Shown here: positions 30,580 through 31,590 of the stretch, piece by piece | Layout: each line of letters starts with the position of its first letter | Numbering within the stretch: position 1 is the first letter of the stretch | NCBI GenBank assembly: GCA_020441605.1 | Contig: JAGRLX010000197.1 | Location: forward strand, 1 to 31,590 | DNA: 31,590 nt | Direction of reading: 5' to 3' | From: Alphaproteobacteria bacterium | GTDB lineage: Bacteria; Pseudomonadota; Alphaproteobacteria; Rhizobiales; Aestuariivirgaceae | Position numbers and translations under genes: made by a program | Notes under the pieces: generated by a model | The model's input: only the letters and a program-made list of their open reading frames with translations | The model's database searches: none | What the model was told of the DNA's origin: nothing

Positions 30580-31590
30580 TTGAACCTGCACCAGCAATCA
30601 CTGCATGTGGACGAGGACGCTGCTTTGGCGGCGCGCGCCGCGTGGCTCCATTTTGCTGGCGGCAAGACCCAGGGCGAAGTGGCCGAGCTTCTGGGGCTGC
30701 CGAATACCAAGACCCATCGGCTCATCGCGCGGGCGCGCAATGACGGCCTGATCCGTGTCTTCGTCGAAGGTCCTATCGCGGGCTGCATCGAACTTGAGGA
30801 AAAGCTCAAGGCCGCTTACGGGCTGCAGCATTGCGAAGTCGTTCCGAACATCGATGAGGGCGCTCTACCGCTGCGCACGCTCGGCTATGCAGGCGGGCGT
30901 TACATCCGGAATCTGATCGAGTCCGGCCGCTACGATTTGATCGGCATCGGTCATGGCCGCACCCTCGCGGCAGCGATCGACCTCATGCCGAGTGTGCCGG
31001 CGAATGGTACTCGCTTCGTGTCACTGCTTGGCGGCTTGACGCGCCGCTTTGCCGCCAGCCCCTTCGATGTGATCCATCGCCTTGCCGAGCGGACCGGGGC
31101 CGAAGCCTATGTGATGCCGGTGCCGTTCTTCGCCAATACCGCCAAAGACAGGGAAGTGCTCGAGTCGCAGTACGGCGTGTCGGATGTTATTGCCATGGCC
31201 CGCAAGGCGGCGATCTACATCGCCGGAATCGGTGAGGTGGATCGCAAGAGCTTCATTGCCAGCGCCGGCATGGTCGACGACGAAGATGTCGATGAAGTAC
31301 TGCAGCTGGGCGCCTCCGCCGAGATCCTCGGACAGTTCTTCGGGGTGGAAGGTGTACACGTGCCCAATCCGGTGTCGGACCGGGCGCTGGCGCCACGCAT
31401 CGAGGATCTGAAGTCACACAAGATCGTCGCCCTGGCCGGCGGCACATCCAAGACTCAAGCCATCCGCTCGATACTTCAAAGCGGTCTTCTTTTTGGCTTG
31501 ATTACCGATGAGGCGACCGCGCGCCGTCTCGTCAGCGCCAAACCGGGACGTGAGCCCGGCAAGAAGAACGGGAAATCCGCACCGGGCTAA
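30580..31590 (+). CDS. eryD: SorC/DeoR-type transcriptional regulator EryD
   Basis: 336 residues. An N-terminal helix-turn-helix (residues about 29-50, KTQGEVAELLGLPNTKTHRLIARA) is followed by the SorC sugar-binding domain (about 70-315: IGIGHGRTLAAAIDLMP, FVSLLGGLT, ALAGGTSKTQAIRSIL), which binds a phosphorylated sugar. The last residues are Lys-rich. It starts with TTG at 30580 preceded by GGTGGGAG; a GTG at 30607 is in frame but has no ribosome-binding site. The stop falls on the last bases of the window. It is divergent from eryC-eryH-eryI, whose repressor it most likely is, with release by erythritol or an intermediate. Confidence 0.9.
   Translation: MNLHQQSLHVDEDAALAARAAWLHFAGGKTQGEVAELLGLPNTKTHRLIARARNDGLIRVFVEGPIAGCIELEEKLKAAYGLQHCEVVPNIDEGALPLRTLGYAGGRYIRNLIESGRYDLIGIGHGRTLAAAIDLMPSVPANGTRFVSLLGGLTRRFAASPFDVIHRLAERTGAEAYVMPVPFFANTAKDREVLESQYGVSDVIAMARKAAIYIAGIGEVDRKSFIASAGMVDDEDVDEVLQLGASAEILGQFFGVEGVHVPNPVSDRALAPRIEDLKSHKIVALAGGTSKTQAIRSILQSGLLFGLITDEATARRLVSAKPGREPGKKNGKSAPG

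Noticed and set aside
1..31590. tRNA, rRNA, CRISPR, prophage or insertion-sequence elements
   Set aside because: No cloverleaf, repeat-spacer array, transposase, integrase or terminal inverted repeats were seen by reading; a dedicated search could still find small RNAs.

Overview
The window is about 31.6 kb of GC-rich, densely coding bacterial DNA. Gene content points to an alphaproteobacterium, most likely of the Hyphomicrobiales (Rhizobiales): an Ery-type tetritol module, an alphaproteobacterial-style indolepyruvate oxidoreductase with the extended beta subunit, a two-domain aldehyde dehydrogenase of the ALDH16 kind, and a peptide/opine-class ABC importer. This is an inference from protein families; no rRNA or tRNA marker is present. 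I saw no insertion sequence, phage gene, integrase or CRISPR array. The window reads as chromosomal or megaplasmid catabolic DNA.

Layout: (1) 1-5711, plus strand: the 3' part of a HAD dehalogenase-like gene, an SDR dehydrogenase, deoxyribose-phosphate aldolase (deoC), an ALDH16-type double-domain aldehyde dehydrogenase and a carboxymuconolactone decarboxylase-family protein. The deoC-ALDH pair fits cleavage of deoxyribose 5-phosphate followed by oxidation of the acetaldehyde. (2) 5824-14988: a putative aryl-acid or aryl-CoA module. A 4-hydroxybenzoyl-CoA-type thioesterase is divergent from a plus-strand run of FAD oxidoreductase, metal-dependent cyclase/hydrolase, a second paralogous FAD oxidoreductase and a MarR regulator. 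This run converges on a minus-strand iorA-iorB-like indolepyruvate oxidoreductase. I do not recognise this combination as a described pathway; it is my main candidate for something new.

(3) 15258-20354, plus strand: a tightly overlapping five-gene ABC importer (solute-binding protein, two permeases, two ATPases), with a strong hairpin between the binding protein and the first permease. It is followed on the minus strand by a small secreted cysteine-rich protein. (4) 21100-28340: a minus-strand run of c-type cytochrome, acetamidase/formamidase-family hydrolase, glutamine synthetase-like ligase, SDR, Gfo/Idh/MocA dehydrogenase and aldo/keto reductase. A Rieske oxygenase alpha subunit diverges from the cytochrome gene. 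This looks like a second uncharacterised route, perhaps for a nitrogen-containing compound.

(5) 28343-31590: rpiB/eryI, tpiA-like eryH and eryC on the minus strand, diverging from the SorC/DeoR-type regulator eryD. These are the three isomerase/epimerase steps that carry erythritol-derived tetrulose phosphate to erythrose 4-phosphate, plus their regulator. The kinase and dehydrogenases of that pathway are not in the window.

Most genes within each block are translationally coupled by 1-8 base overlaps, so the blocks probably behave as operons.
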